A stretch of 64,000 nt of DNA from Chionoecetes opilio (lineage: Eukaryota; Arthropoda; Malacostraca; Decapoda; Majidae). Position 1 is the stretch's first letter, and the number at the start of each line of letters is the position of its first letter. The stretch covers positions 181,925 through 245,924 of the forward strand of contig JACEEZ010007099.1 of NCBI GenBank assembly GCA_016584305.1, in the 5' to 3' direction. Of this stretch, positions 37,090-50,175 are shown piece by piece. The notes beneath the pieces are model-generated. The model had not been told where the DNA came from. It ran no database searches and saw only the letters and a program-made list of their open reading frames with translations. Made by a program: the position numbers and the translations under genes.

Positions 37090-39640
37090 GGCGAGGGAAT
37101 TCCGGCTGGCCGCGGACGTAGGTTTCCCCAGTTGTGTGGGGGGGGGTGCGTTAAACCCAGCTGTCCATCTGCCTCGGGGCACACCTCGACCCCAGGGGAC
37201 CAAGCTTGAAGGTGAGGTTGGTGGGGGGGGGGCAGGGCAGGTCGGGGACCAAGAAAAGGCCACAACCTCAGTGGTTGGGCCCGTAAACCATCTGTTCCCC
37301 ACTGGGCACGGGTCACTGGAACCCCAGTGTACCCAGGCTTGGGGAGGTGATGGCAGGGACCTAAGTGGCAAGTAGCCAGGGTGGGTGGGGGTGTTTTAAA
37401 ACCAAGGCTGTCCCTTGCCTCGAACACTTGAAACCCCAGGGGGGGGTAAACCCCAGGCTTGAGGTGGGGGATGGGAGGGGCCAGGGGGGGGACAGTGGGG
37501 CAGTCAAGCACAGGGTGGTGGGGGGGGGCGCGTGGCGTAACCCAAGTGGTCAACTGCCTTCGGCCAACCTTGAAAACCCAGGGGGGACCAGCTGGAGGTT
37601 GGATGGTGCAGGGGGGGTGGTACAGGTGGGGGGCAATATGTAGGGCCCAGGTGGTGGGTGTTGTACACCCCAGCCTCCCGTCCCCCTTCCCACAACGCCT
37701 CGGGGGGTCAAACTTGAAAAAAAACCCCCAGGGGGACCAAGCTTGAGGGTGGATGGAAGGGGTGGGGGGGGACAGTGGCCAGTAGGGCCCAGGTGGTTGG
37801 GGCGGGTAAACACAGCTGGTCAAACTTGGCCTCGCCACCTTGAAAAACACCCCAGACCCAAAGCTTGAGGGTGTGATGGGCAGGGGACATTGGCAGTAGC
37901 CAGTTGGTGGGGCGTAAAAACAGCTGGGTTCCACTGCCTTTTTCGGGGGACCCCACTTGAAAAACCCAGACCCCCAGCTTGAGGTGTGGATGGTCCGGGA
38001 CAAGTGGCAGTTAAAGCCAGGTGGTGGGCCCGTAAAAAAACCCAGCTGTATCACCTGCCTCGGGGACAACATTGAAAACCCGGGTGGGGGTGGGGGAAAC
38101 AGCATTGAGGGTGGATGGCCCAGGGGGGGGGGTGGGGAACCTAGTGGGGCCCCAAGTAAGCCAAGGGTGTGTGGGGGTGCGCGTCGCCTGGTACGTAACC
38201 AAAGGCTGGGGTTTCCCACTTGCATTCGGGGCATCTTGTAAAACCCAGAACCCAGCCTTGAAGGTCTGATGGGGGGCAGGGGGGGGGGTGGGGACGAAGG
38301 TTGGGGGGCAGCAGTAAGCCCCAGGGTGGTGGGCGAACCCAAGCTGGTTTCACTGTGGCCTCGACACACTTGAAACACACCCAGTGGGGGGAACCCAGCG
38401 TTGGAGGTTGGATGGGGCAGGACAGTGGCAGTAAGCCAAGGGGGGGGGGGCGGTAAACCAAGCTGTTCACTGCCTCGGGACACTTGAACAACAGACCCAG
38501 CTTGGGAAGGTTTGATTGGCCAGGATCAGTGGGGGCAGTAGCAGTTGTGGTTGGGCACGGTAAACCAAGCTGGTCCACTGCCTTCGTGCTAACTTTGAAA
38601 ACCCAGGAACCCCAGGGCTTGGAAGGTTTGGGATGGGGCAGGGGTGTCGAACCAGTGGGGGCAGGTTTAAGGCCCAGGGGTGGTGGGGGTGGCGTAAAAA
38701 CAGCTGTTTTTTTCACTGCCTCGGCCACTTGGAAAACCCAGGACCAGCTTGGAGGTGATGGCAGGGGTGGAACAGTGGCAGTAAGGCCCGTGGTGGGGAT
38801 TCGGTGTTTAACCCAATGCTGGTTCACTTTGCCTTCGGGGGGACACTTGAACACCCAGCACCCAAGCTTGGAAGGGAATGGGGCAGGGGTTGTGGGTAAC
38901 AGTGGCAGTAGGCCCAGGTGGGTGGGTGTAAAAAAACCAGGCTTTGCCACTGTCCTTCGGGGCACTTGAAACCCAGTGAACCAAGCTTGAGGTTGATGGC
39001 CAGGGGGTGGTGGTACAGTGGCAGTAAGGGCCAAAGGTGGTTTGGGGTTTGTAAAAACCAAGCTTGTTCACTGCATCGGGCACCACGTGGGAAAAAACCC
39101 CAAGGGTGGGACAGGCTTGAAGGGTGATGGGGCAGGTGGGGGGGGGAAACAGTTGTGGGGGCAGTAGGCCAGGGGGGGTGGGGGTGGGCAGAGAGAGTTA
39201 AAACCACCAAGCTTTACACTGCCTCGGGGGACCCACTTGAACCCCCCGGGGGGGGGGACCAGTTGAGGTGGATGGGCAAGGGACAGTGGCAGTGAGGCCC
39301 GGGGTGGGTGGTGGGGCGGGTTTAACAGCCGTCTCAACTGCCCCTCGGGGCACTTGAAAAAACCCAGAACCCCCCAGCTGAGGTGATGGCAGGGACCAGT
39401 TGGGGCCAGGTAGCCAGGTTGGGGTGGGTGTAAACCCCAGCTTTTGTCCCCACTGCCTCGACACTTGGAAAAACCCAGGGTACCAGCTTGATGGGGTGAT
39501 TTGTGCAGGGAAATCAGGTGGGGGCAGTAAGGGGGGCCGGGGGGTTGGTGGGGGGGCGGGGGGGCCGAGGCCACAAGGAAAAAAAAAGGGGGGGGGGTGG
39601 GGGGACTGGTGGGTTATGGCCCCCTCGGCCCAGGGGGGGG
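37090..39640. repeat. ~110-bp satellite, corrupted
   Basis: About 20 units with recurring CACTGCCTCGG, GACACTTGAAAACCCAG, CAGCTTGAGGTGGATGGCAG and ACAGTGGCAGTA segments. Apparent unit length is 100-125 bp and the true length is probably near 100 bp once added bases are removed. Minus-strand frames up to 599 codons across it (36,684-38,483) are proline-rich repeat translations, not a gene. Confidence 0.8.
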
Positions 39641-39959
39641 AAAGATATCTTGAAGAAACAAAGGGGGGGCATTCCACGGGCTAAAGCGGAACCAAATGTT
39701 GGCTTTCACGTAATTTTTATTGACTACTGTTCCCTTTTGCAAAAAAAAACAACATCTGTTTAGGTCTTAATGAGTGCGATTCCTTACTCTTGTGGCCCTA
39801 CATGGGCCGATATTTAATTTTTTTTCAGGTTCTTGAGGAAAAAAACCAGTGGAGAAACGCGACATTTTAATGGGGACAAAACAGAGTTTGTTGAAAAAGG
39901 TAGTGCGTAATCTAAGTAGGTTAGGTATAACCTGGGTGGTGGGTTTCAAGGGTGTCGGG

Positions 39960-40260
39960 GGAAAGGCCCCCTTCCCGTTAGGTAGAGTTTAGAGTAGGTC
40001 CAAAGGGGTTTAAGGGGGGGGGCAGGGGTTTAGGTAAGGGCAGGGGGTTAGGTTAGGGCAGGCTCAGGTTTTAGGGGGTCCCAAGGTGCAGGGTTAGGGG
40101 CGGTTAGGTTAGGGGGTCAGGTTAGGTTTTAGGCAGCCAGGTTTTTTTTTTCAGGGTTTAAGGGGCCAGGTTAGGGGCAGGGCAGGTTTAGGGTTTAGGT
40201 TGCACAGCCACGAAGGGGGCTTCGAGGAGGGGGGGCATAGGTTAGGTCGGTAAAGAGGTT
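39960..40260. repeat. Degenerate TTAGG/GGCAGG tract
   Basis: Irregular GGTTTAGG, GTTAGGGGCAGG and GGTTAGGTTT units, resembling the reverse complement of the 17-bp satellite that follows at 40.8 kb. Confidence 0.5.
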
Positions 40261-40799
40261 TTGTTCATCTTTAGAATTAAAGGGCATTCAAACCCTCCCG
40301 ATCTTTATTCTTATTCGTCTTGTCCGTATGACCAACAAAGGCTTCGGGGGGGGGACATGGGGTGGGAAAAAACCGGGGTTTTGGCGTGGGGGAGGCCACC
40401 CCACACATAAAGGGAAAATGGTTGGACCCCTCCCCCACAAAAAAAAAAAAAACCCGTAAAAACTAGGGAAAAAGTTTCCCTAGTTCCAATGGGGGGACTA
40501 AAAACGGGGGCCATAATTATGATGTCCCCCGATAAGTTCGATTGAACTAGGGGGAAAGTTTACCCCTAGTTTAAGTGAGTTTTGGTCAATTTATTAGGTT
40601 TTTTGAACCAAAAAAAAAAACCAAAACGATTTTTTATGGGGGCAGCCTTATGGTTTTTTTTCTGGGTATTTTTTTTTTAGTTGTTGTGGTGATGAATGCT
40701 TAAAAAAAACCGGTTTTTCTTGTTGCAATTTTTTTTTTTTTTGGCAAAAAAAAAAGACAAAAAACAAAAACCAAATTTAAAACCCTTCCCCCCCTGCCA

Positions 40800-43395
40800 A
40801 AAAACCCCTTTCCCTTTTAACCTTTTCCCCTTAAAACCTAACCCCTTTCCCCAATACCCGCCCCTACCTAACCCCTTTGCCCAAATAAAACCGCAAAAAA
40901 CCTTTGCCCATTTTTTACCAACCTTTTGCCCATACCTAACCTTTGCCCCTACCTAAACCTTTTTCCCCCCCTTTAACCTAAACCCTTTTCCCATACCCAA
41001 CCCTTGCCCATACCTAACCTTTTCCCCAATACCCTTAAAACCAACCTTTTCCCATTGAACCTCCCTTGCCCTACCCCCCCCTAAACCTTTTCCCCTACCC
41101 AACCTTGCCCATTTTTAACCTAACCCTTGCCCATACCTAACCTTTCCCCCCCAAATTTACCCAAACCTTTGCCCAACCTAAAACCTTGCCCCCCCTAAAA
41201 CCCCTTTCCCATACCCAAAACCTTGCCCATTTTCCCCCCTAAAAACCTTTGCCCATACCCAACCCTTTGCCCATACCCCCCTTTGCCCCCCTAACCTTTG
41301 CCCCCATTTAACCTAAACCCCTTTGCCCAACCTAAACCTTTTTCCCCCACCAACCTTTGCCCAACCTAAAAACCCTTGGCCCATAAACCCTTTCCATACC
41401 TAACCTTTTCCCATACCCCTTTTCCCAACCCAACCCTTGCCCCTACCTAACCTTTAGCCCATACCTACACCTTTGCCCATACCAACCTGTGCCCATACCT
41501 AACCTTTGCCCTAACTAACCCTTGCCCATACCTAACTTTGCCCCATACTACCTTTCCATACCTACCTTTGCCCTAAACTAAAAACCTTTTGCCCATACCC
41601 TAATAACCCTTGCCCATACCTAACCTTTGCCCTACCTAACCTTTGCCCATACTGCCCATACCTACCCTTGCCCATCACCTAACCTTTGCCCATCCTATCC
41701 TTTGCCCATACCTAACCTGTGCCCCTACCACCCGTGCCCATACCTAACCCTTGCCCTACCTAACCTTTGCCCTACCTAAAACCTTTGCCCATACCTAACC
41801 TTTGCCCATACTACTTTGCATACCTAACCCTTGCCCATCTAAACCCTTGGCCGCATACCTAACCTTTGCCCAACCTAACCCGTGCCGCATACCTAACCCT
41901 TGGCCCCTACCTACCCCTTGTGCCCAGACCTGAACCTTTTGCCCGACCCTTTGAAACCCTTGCCCCATACCTAAAACCTTTGCCCTACCTACGCTTGACC
42001 CTACCTAACCTTTGCCCATACCTAACCTTTGCCCCTACCTACCTTTGCCCATACCTAAACCCTTGGCCCATACCTAACCTTTGCCCATACCTAACCTTTG
42101 CCCATACCTAACCCTTGCCATACCTGAACCCTTGCCCATACTACCTATGCCCATACCTAACCTTTGCCCATACCTAACCTTTTGCGCCCATACCTAAACC
42201 TTTGCCCATAACCCTACCTTTGCCCCTACCTAACCTTTTCCCATACATAACCCTTGCCCATACCTAACCTGCCCATACCTAACCTTTGCCATTACCTAAC
42301 CTTTGCCCATAACCTGCCCATGTACCTAAGCCCTTGCCATACCTAACCTTTGCCCATACCTAACCCTTGCCCAGACCTAACCCTTGCCATACACTACCCT
42401 TGCCCATCTAACCTTTTGCCCATACCTACCTTGTCCCATACCTACCTTTGCCATACCCCCTTAAAAAAACCCCCTTTTGCCCCTACCTAACCTTTGCCCT
42501 ACCTAACCTTTGCCCATACCTACCCTTTCCCATGACCTAACCCTTGCCCATAACCTAACCTTGGCCTATACCTAACTTTGCCCATTACCTAACCTTCCCA
42601 TACCTAACATTTGCCCATACCTACCCTTGCCCATACCTAACCTTTGCCCATACACTGCCCATACCTACTTTGCCCATGATCTAACCCTTGCGGCCCATAC
42701 CTAACCCTTGCCCATACCTAACCCTTGCCCATAACCTAACCTTTGCCATTACCTAACCCCTTGCCCTACCTACCTTTGCCTACCTGCCTTTGCCCATACC
42801 TACCTTTGCCCATACCTAACCTTTGCCATAACCTAACCTTTGCCCATACCATAACCTTTGCCCTACCTAACCTTTGCCCATTACCTAACCTTGCCCATAA
42901 TACATACCCTTGCCCTACCTAACCCTTGATGCCCAATACCTAACTTTCCATACCTAACCCTTGCACATACCAACCCTTGCCCATACTAACGCCTTGCCCC
43001 AACCTAACCCTTGCCCATCCCAAACCCTTGCCCATACCTAACCCTTGCCCTACCTAACCTTTGCCCATACCTAACCTTTGCCCATACCTAACCTTTGCCC
43101 ATACCTAAAAACCTTTGCCCATACCTACCCTTGCCCATACCTACCCTTTGCCCCATACTAACCTTTCCCATACCTTACCCTTTGCCCAATACCTAACCTT
43201 TGCCATACCTAACCCTTGCCCATACCTACCCTTAGGCCCATAACCTACCCTTTGCCCATCCTATACACCCTTGCCCATAACCTAACCTTTGCCCATACCT
43301 AAACCTTGGCCCATAACCTAACCTTGCCCATCCCACCCTTGCCCATACCTACCTTTGCCCATACCTAACCTTTGCCCATACCTAACCTAACCTAA
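40800..43395. repeat. 17-bp satellite containing the telomere motif
   Basis: Well over 100 copies of a unit near CCTAACCTTTGCCCATA. Each unit holds CCTAACC, the complement of TTAGG-type sequence, and the array ends in pure CCTAACCTAACCTAACC at 43,380-43,405. The first 600 bp are more distorted than the rest. Confidence 0.9.
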
Positions 43396-43489
43396 CCTAA
43401 CCTTTACCTAACTAAAAAAAAAAAAAAAAAAACAAAAAAAAAAAAAAGTATTGTTTCTAATGTTTGCTCGCACATCCCCTCTCCCCAAA

Positions 43490-44945
43490 CAAGCTGGGGG
43501 ACCTGGGGGAATGCGGGATATTTTGGCTGGGGTACCTGGGGGAATGCGGGATATTTGGCTGGGTGACCTGGGGGAATGCGTGATATTTGCTGGGGGACCT
43601 GGGGATGCGGGATATTTGCTTGGGGGATAACCTCGGGGAATGCAGGATATTTTGCTGGGGGACCCTGGGGGAATGCGGGATATTTGGCTGGGGGGACTGG
43701 GGGAAATGCGGGATTTTGGCTTGGGGACCTGGGGGAAATGCAGGGATTTTGGCTGGGGGACCTGGGGAATGCGGAATTTTGGCTGGGGACCTGGGGGAGA
43801 TGCAGGATATTTTGGCTGGGGGACCTGGGGGAATGCTGGATATATTGGCTGGGGGACTGGGGGAATGCGGGATATTTGGCTGGGGACCTGGGGGAATGCG
43901 AGTATATTTGGCTGTGGCCTGTAGGAATACGGGTATTTGGCTGGGTGACCTGGGGAAATGCGGGATTTTGGCTGGGGCCTGGGAATGCGGGATTTTGGCT
44001 GGGGGACGCTGGGGAATACGGAGTATTTGGCTGGGGGACCTGGGGGAATGGGGTCTATTTGGCTGGGGACCTGGGAATGCGGGATATTTGGCTGGGGGAC
44101 CTGGGGGGAATGCGGATATTGTGGGCTGGGGGACCTGGGGGAATACGGGATATTGGGCTGGGGACCTGGGATGCGGGATATTTGGCTGGGGGACGCTGGG
44201 TAATACAGGATATTTGGCTGGGGGACCCTGGGGGACGTACGGATATTGGCTGGGGACCTGGGGGAATGCGGGATATTTGTGCTGGGGGACCTGTGGGAAA
44301 TGCGGGATATTTAGGCTAGGGACCTTGGGATGCGGGATATTTGGCTGGGACCTGGGGGAATCGGATATTTTGGCTTGGGGGACCTGGGGTGAATGCGGAT
44401 ATTTGCTGGGGGACCTGGTGAATGCGGGATATTTTGGCATGGGGACCTGTGGGAATGCGGGATCTTTGGCTGGGGGACCTGGGGGAATGCGGGAGTATTT
44501 GGCTGGGACCTGGGGGAATGCGGATATTTGGCGGGGACCTGGGGAATTGCGGGATATTTGGCTGGGGACTGGGGAATGCGGAATAGTTGGCTGGGGGCCT
44601 GGGGGGAATGCGGGATATTTGCTTGGTGACCAGGGGGAATGCGTGATATATTTGGCTGGGGGACCTTGTGGAATTGCGGGATATTTGGCTAGGGGACCTG
44701 GGAATGCGGGAAATACTTATGGCTGGGGGACCTGGGGGAATGCGGGATATTTGGCTGGGGGACCTGGGGGATGCGGGATTTTGGCTGTGGGACACTGTGG
44801 GATACGGGATATTTTGGCTGGGGGACCTGGGGATACGGGACTTCTTTGGCGGTGGGACCCTGGGAATGCGGGATATTTTGGCTGGGGACCTGGGAATGCG
44901 GGATATTTGGCTGGGGGACCTGGGGAATGCGGGATATTTGTTTGG
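43490..44945. repeat. 32-bp satellite
   Basis: About 45 copies of a unit built from GCGGGATATTTGGCTGGG and GGACCTGGGGGAAT. Indels are frequent, mainly in G runs. Stop-free translations on both strands (489 codons on plus, 327 on minus) follow from composition. Confidence 0.9.
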
Positions 44946-45109
44946 GGTAAAAATATGCTCGCAACCACTAGTTTTTGCGTTAGGGTGTGTTGTCAAATTT
45001 CCCTGATCCTAGGAAAATCTTTGGTTTCTTTGAGTCGCATAGACAGTGGGACCTGACGATCCTCAAAAATGATGACCGAAGTGGGTCGAGAACTCCCCCC
45101 ACACCCCCC

Positions 45110-45300
45110 GCTAGGAGGTTAGGTTTAGATTTGGTTAGGTTAGGGTAGTTATATTTGGTTTAGGTTTAGGGTTAGATTTGGGTAAGGTTTAGGTTATATT
45201 TGGGTTGTTAGTTTAGATTTAGGTTCGGTTAGCTTAGTTGATTTGGTTAGGTTGTTTATCGTGGTCAGCCCCCCGCTAGGTTAGGTTAAATTTTGGTTAG
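45110..45300. repeat. Degenerate GGTTAGG/GGTTTAG tract
   Basis: Interspersed GGTTAGGTT, GGTTTAGATTT and GGTTATATTTGG units, a diverged telomere-like tract. Confidence 0.6.
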
Positions 45301-46236
45301 GCAAATTTCCCGATTAAGGACTGACCCTAGATCTAGGGAATTTTTAATACCTCCCTACACCACTCTTAAATTACGTGTTTCCGACCGCATAATTTGTTCC
45401 CCATCCCACCTGAAAACCCAGCATTCCACAGGTTCCCCAAAGCTTGTTTTGGGGAAGTGGAGAGTCTGGGCAAACACTAGAATATTACGGAGCAAAAAAT
45501 GTAACCTTCACCAAGCGAAAAAAAAAAACCTAAAAAATAAAAAAAAAAAAAATATTGCGACGAAACGTTAGCAGTCATTCACAGACCTAAATAAATTGGT
45601 ACAGAAAACTAAGCGCATCATAAAATCGTTGCGTTGGGTGAAACTATAATTAATTAGTAGATTTTTTTTGGTGGACCATAGTTCCCTTTATAGTCCGGCA
45701 GCTGAGTGAAATGATGGGGACATGCCGGATAAAAAGCACAAAATTTTTACACAGGCCTCTACGGCTCCTTAGCTCTGATTTTGAGAGGGTAGACAATGAT
45801 CACCATCAACTCAATGGCTGATAGGAACGCTTCTTATTATTTTGACATTTCCGCATGTGAAATTTACGGGTAAATGGGTTTTTTTAAAAGAATAGTCCTA
45901 AGGATATGTTTATTGATGCAAGTTATCTTATTATTATTATTTAAATAAACTCCAATCAAAATATGTCCAAATATGCTGTCAAAAAAACATAAATTCCAAT
46001 ATTTTCGCCTTAAACTCCCCTGCGGACATCGCGCAATGCCATGTAGTTTTATTAGCAGAACACGAATTAAAACATCCTCCTTGCAATTCAAAAAGACAGT
46101 GGTTTAATCTACTGACGGTGCAATTATGAAAAATAAGTATTCATTAAGCTCATTAATACAACGATCATGTTCTTCCTGTACATCTGTCAGAATGCCATTC
46201 TTTGTTAATCACCAGTATCACAATGCAGGTATGATT
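45301..46236. other. Interval without a recognised gene
   Basis: Sequence quality is normal again. It holds an A-rich run (45,520-45,553), the second copy of the CCGGATAA-type transposon end (45,686-45,800), and AT-rich DNA with no recognised frame. Confidence 0.4.
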
Positions 46237-47690
46237 CTATTGTATTATGTGTCTACTTCTCACATTTGTCGCTGCACAGTTCGTGCATTTCCAGCTGGCT
46301 TTTCTTGCATGACATCTCCCGCCACAACCTGCAGCACTTTTGCAGGCACACTTCACAAGTTCACTTACAGCCTTTGGCTGCCGCAGGCTGCGAGCTCCCG
46401 ACAATGAGGATAGTGGTGCGGAACCCATGACTTGTTTTCTGCTCCAGTGTCCACTCGCAAGCCTTCATCATTGGTTTCTGTTTTGTTGGGCGGTGGACAG
46501 GTTTCCAGATGCCAGCGCTGGTACACTGCACGCTTGGTGTGCTGCAGCTGGCCTGTTTTGAGGTTGGGGGAATGTTCTCCATCGTTCTTTTTTCTCGCAG
46601 ACAGTTCCTTTTTGTTCATTCACCGACACCAAGGCTGGTCTTGTCAGATATAAACGACTGTGAACGTATCCATCCAATCTGGAACTCCTGTCAACCCACG
46701 GTGATTTGTGCATGTGGTGTTTCTACATGAAAGTTGAGGCATACAGTGACTTCGGTATAGGCACCCCATGCTTCCAATCCGAATTTTTTTTCCTTCTCCC
46801 CTTTTCCAAAGAAAGAAGAAGTGGTATCTACACCCTGTGAAGCTGTGGAACACTGGTTAGCGCTGTGGACTTCTCTTTGCCCAGAGTACTACAGATGGCC
46901 ATTGATGTGTAGGAAAGGAAGTTTCTTGCCACGCCGAAGGCTACCCAGATGTCAGCCGATGGATACTTGCTGGCTAGAGTGAACTTTCCCGAGGATGATG
47001 ACCAAGAACGTCAGTATCCACGGTGCGTACCAAGCATGTGGTGCATCCACTCTCTTGGCATCTTGTTGATGGACCACATTCTTAGTGTCTGCCTCTTCGT
47101 GGGTCACAATGGCGGCATCGATTGGTCAGTGCCACGCAGACTACAAGAGCTCAGTGTTGCGAAAGACCTGCTTTCCGTCTGGAGTAGTGGATACCATCTT
47201 CTCTGATAGAACTGTAAGAGTTCACCTTGTTTTTGGGGTCACCAGGAAATCTGCCCAATTGCCTTGACCTTGGTCTGGCTGCCACCCTTCCCTTCGTAAC
47301 CTTCCCCGTTTCTCTCGGGTTGGATTCTTTGAATACTGTTGTCCAGGTACCTGTCCCATCCACGCTACTCTGCATAGAGGTTTCAAGTTGCCTCATGATG
47401 TGGGGAACAACCCTCCACTTGCATAATCGTCAAATGTATGTAGTTGATGGCAGTCACTGGGAGGAGGTGTACCACAGCAGCACCATCGAGCCTCTAAATC
47501 AATGAGCCAAGTTCTTCCTGCGTCTCTGCAGAATGTTGTGAGATCGGACTTCTTCCCATTGTCGCAGCTTTCCCTCTTCAGCCCAAGAAAGAGGTAGGGG
47601 TGATTCTCATGCTTGAAGAAGGTGTCCAGGTCCCCATCACGGTGCTGTGTGACTATGTAGAGAGACGGAAAAGAGGGCCACGTCATCCTT
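46237..47690 (-). pseudogene. Decayed member of an unnamed multicopy metazoan family
   Basis: Reading leftward, landmarks appear in family order but in different frames: RDGDLDTFFKHEN and KKSDLTTFCRDA (47,645-47,540), a TFDDYA segment (about 47,415), AAIVTHEEADTK (47,118-47,085), FHSFTG then DTTSSFFGKG (46,853-46,801), and a cysteine-rich end, VKCACKSAAGCGGRC (46,330-46,285). I recall this series from many uncharacterised, often repetitive, predicted proteins of cnidarians, molluscs and crustaceans. The acidic EEADT/DTD and GCDTxSxFxGKGK segments resemble PIN/FEN-like nuclease folds, which is my inference. At least four frameshifts and several stops separate the pieces, so this copy is not functional. 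Its repetitive nature suggests mobile or mobile-associated origin. Confidence 0.6.
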
Positions 47691-48654
47691 CCAGCATAGA
47701 CACGTGTCCGACCTGCTTATCTTCGTCTTTGGTGTTGGCGATCTGAACGGGGCTAATTTTTGTTTTTCTTCTTAATTGGGTCATGATGGAGTGTGTAGCA
47801 TCTGTCAACAAATGACTTCGTGTATGTCTCATACTGCTTTCTTGGCCAACGGCTCTACTGTGGCGGACTGTGTCAGCATTGTTGCATCCTTAACTAAGTA
47901 CAATGTACGTAGTAATTCATGGTCATACATGTGAGCCTAAATTCCATTTGTCTAGAACGGTTGTTCCTGTAAATTCTGAAAGTGTGATCTATGATATAAG
48001 AAGGATGAAAGAATAACAAACTAGTGGATGTATTGCAATATACGGAATTTTCTTTTGCCATTAAGGCGAATCTTGATTTCAGTCCAGATTTTTCTAAATG
48101 AAATTAGCCGTATCACGACAATGTTCATAAGGCTTCTGCGTAATTGATCGTTTGTCTCCCCTTCAAAGTCATAGCTCGGACCCTGTAGCATGCCTGAACA
48201 AAATTTGGTGCTTTTATCCGCATGTACCATCCTCTATGAAATCTGGTCCTTAGCGCCCCACTATTATGTGTGTGGTTCTCCCCCAGCCAAACCCCGGTGG
48301 CCCCCCAGCCAAACCCCGGTGTCCCCCCATGTCCCGACTTGTTGGGCCATAAGATAAGAAATATGAAGATAAGAAGAAGTCGGGGGTTGAGCTTTTGTTT
48401 CTCCGCCCTTCACACACAGACACACACACCATCACACTGTAGCTACCTGAAACCCTGTAGCCGCTGCTGTATGCATGAGTGTGTGTAGGTGAGTGAGGAG
48501 GCACCTGCAGCACATCCACAGAGCAGGCCGTGCTGTTCCCAGACCAACCGTGAGCACCAACACAAGGAATCACGACTCCACCCAAGGAAGCAGAGAGACA
48601 GGAAGTCTTTGTGCATAGGGCCGGGTGCGGGCCAGATTTTTCCGGCCTGTTTTC
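47691..48654. other. Interval without a recognised gene
   Basis: Contains a short direct duplication, CCCCAGCCAAACCCCGGTG twice (48,283-48,325), and copy 2 of the window-start dispersed repeat (48,526-48,583). Upstream remnants of the minus-strand family member above may extend to about 47,880. Confidence 0.4.
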
Positions 48655-50175
48655 CATCTGATGGCAGTCCCTCGGCGGTGAGCGTCGTCACAACGCAAGC
48701 TGTCAGCGCACAGGTGGCGGTACATGTACATCTGATGGCAGTCGCCTCGGCGGTGAGCGTCGTCTGACAACGTCAGCTGTACAGCGCACAGTGGCGGTAC
48801 ATGTAACATCTAAGATGGCAGTCGCCTCGGCGGTGAGCGTCGTCTACAACGTCAAGCTGTCAGCGCACAGGTGGCGGTACATGGTAACATCTAGATGCAT
48901 GTCCGCCTCGGCGGTGAGCGTCGTCTACAGTGTCAGCTGTCAGCGACAGGTGGCGTGACCTTGGTAAATCTAGATGGCAGTCGCCTCGGCGGTGAGCGTC
49001 GTCTACACGTCAAGCTGTCCCAGCGGGTCACAGGTGGCGGTACTGTAACGAATTAGATGGCAGGTCGCCTCGGCGGTGGGCGTCGTCTACAAACGTCAAG
49101 CTGTCAGCGTGCACAGGTGGCGGTACAATGTAACCTAGAATGATGGAGTCGCTCGGCGGTGAGCGTCCGTCTACAACTCAGCTGTCAGCGCCCAGGTGGA
49201 CGGTACATGGACCATCTAGATGGCAGTCGCCGCCTCGGCGGTTGAGCGTCGTCTACACACGTCAAGCTGTCAGCGCACAGGTGGCGGTACATGTAACTCT
49301 AGATGGCAGTCCGCCTCGGCGGTGAGCGTGCGTCTACCACGTCAGCTTCAGCGAACAGGTGTCCGGTAACGCATGTAACATCTGATGGCAGTGTTCGCGC
49401 CTCGGCGGTGGAGCGTCGTCTACAACGTCAAGCTGTCGCGCACAGGTATGGCGGTACAATGTACAATCTAAGTGGCAGTCCGCCCTCGGCGGTGAGCGTC
49501 GTCTACACGTCAAACTGTCAGCGCACAGGTGCGGTACAAATGTAACATCTAGATGGCAGTCGCCTCGGCGGTTAGCGTCGTCTACAACGTCAGCGTCAGC
49601 GAACAGGTGGCGTACAATGTAACAAATCTAGATGGCAGTTCGCCTCGCGTGAGCGTCGTCTACAACGTCAAGCTGTCAGCGCACAGGTGGGTACATGTAC
49701 CATCTAGAATGGCAGTCCGCCTCGGCGGTGAGCGTCGTCACAACGTCAAGCTGTCACGCACAGGTGGCGTACACTGTACTCTAGATGGAGTCTCCTCGGC
49801 GGTAGCGTCTGTCTACAACTCAAGCGTCAGCGCACAGGTGGCGTAACATGTAACATCTAGATGGCCGTCGGCCTCGGCGGTGAGTCGTCGTCCACAACGT
49901 GCAAGCTATCAGCGCACCACGTGGCGGATACAGATAGTAACATCTAGCTGGCAGCTCCGCCTCGGTGAGCGTCGGCTCACACGTCCAAGCTGTCAGCGCA
50001 CAGGTGGCGGTACAATGTAAACATCTAGATGGCCAGTCGTCCTCGGCGTGAGCTTCGTCTAAACGTCAAGCTGTCGCCAGCGCACATGGTGCGTACATGT
50101 AACATCTAGTGGCATCGCCCTTCGGCTGTGAGCGTCGTCTACAACGTCAAGCTGTCAGCGCACAGGTGGGCGGTA
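48655..50175. repeat. 79-bp CpG-rich satellite
   Basis: About 19 copies of a 79-bp unit with CGCCTCGGCGGTGAGCGTCG, TCTACAACGTCAAGCTGTCA and GCGCACAGGTGGCGGTACAT, followed by GTAACATCTAGATGG. Most copies contain one or more single-base gains or losses. CpG is dense and not depleted. Confidence 0.95.

Larger units (their letters stand above)
21311..45100. other. Low-quality sequence block
   Basis: From about 21.3 to 45.1 kb the sequence shows systematic homopolymer inflation and frequent small insertions. Known repeats recur inside it in distorted form (69-bp satellite, copies of 1.25-1.68 and 5.28-6.98 kb, TTAGG-type repeats). Outside the sub-features listed separately I see no reliable gene. 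Long open frames here come from repeats or purine/pyrimidine tracts without stops. Confidence 0.75.

Noticed and set aside
36684..38483. 599-codon proline-rich frame
   Set aside because: It spans the ~110-bp satellite and adjoining low-quality sequence. The translation is just repeated units, and A/T-homopolymer-rich DNA supplies its end.
43587..45056. 489-codon Gly-rich frame
   Set aside because: Translation of the 32-bp G-rich satellite, which is stop-free by composition on both strands.
48655..50175. CRISPR-like spacing in the tandem arrays
   Set aside because: All arrays in the window are continuous tandem repeats with no unique spacers, and the genome is eukaryotic.
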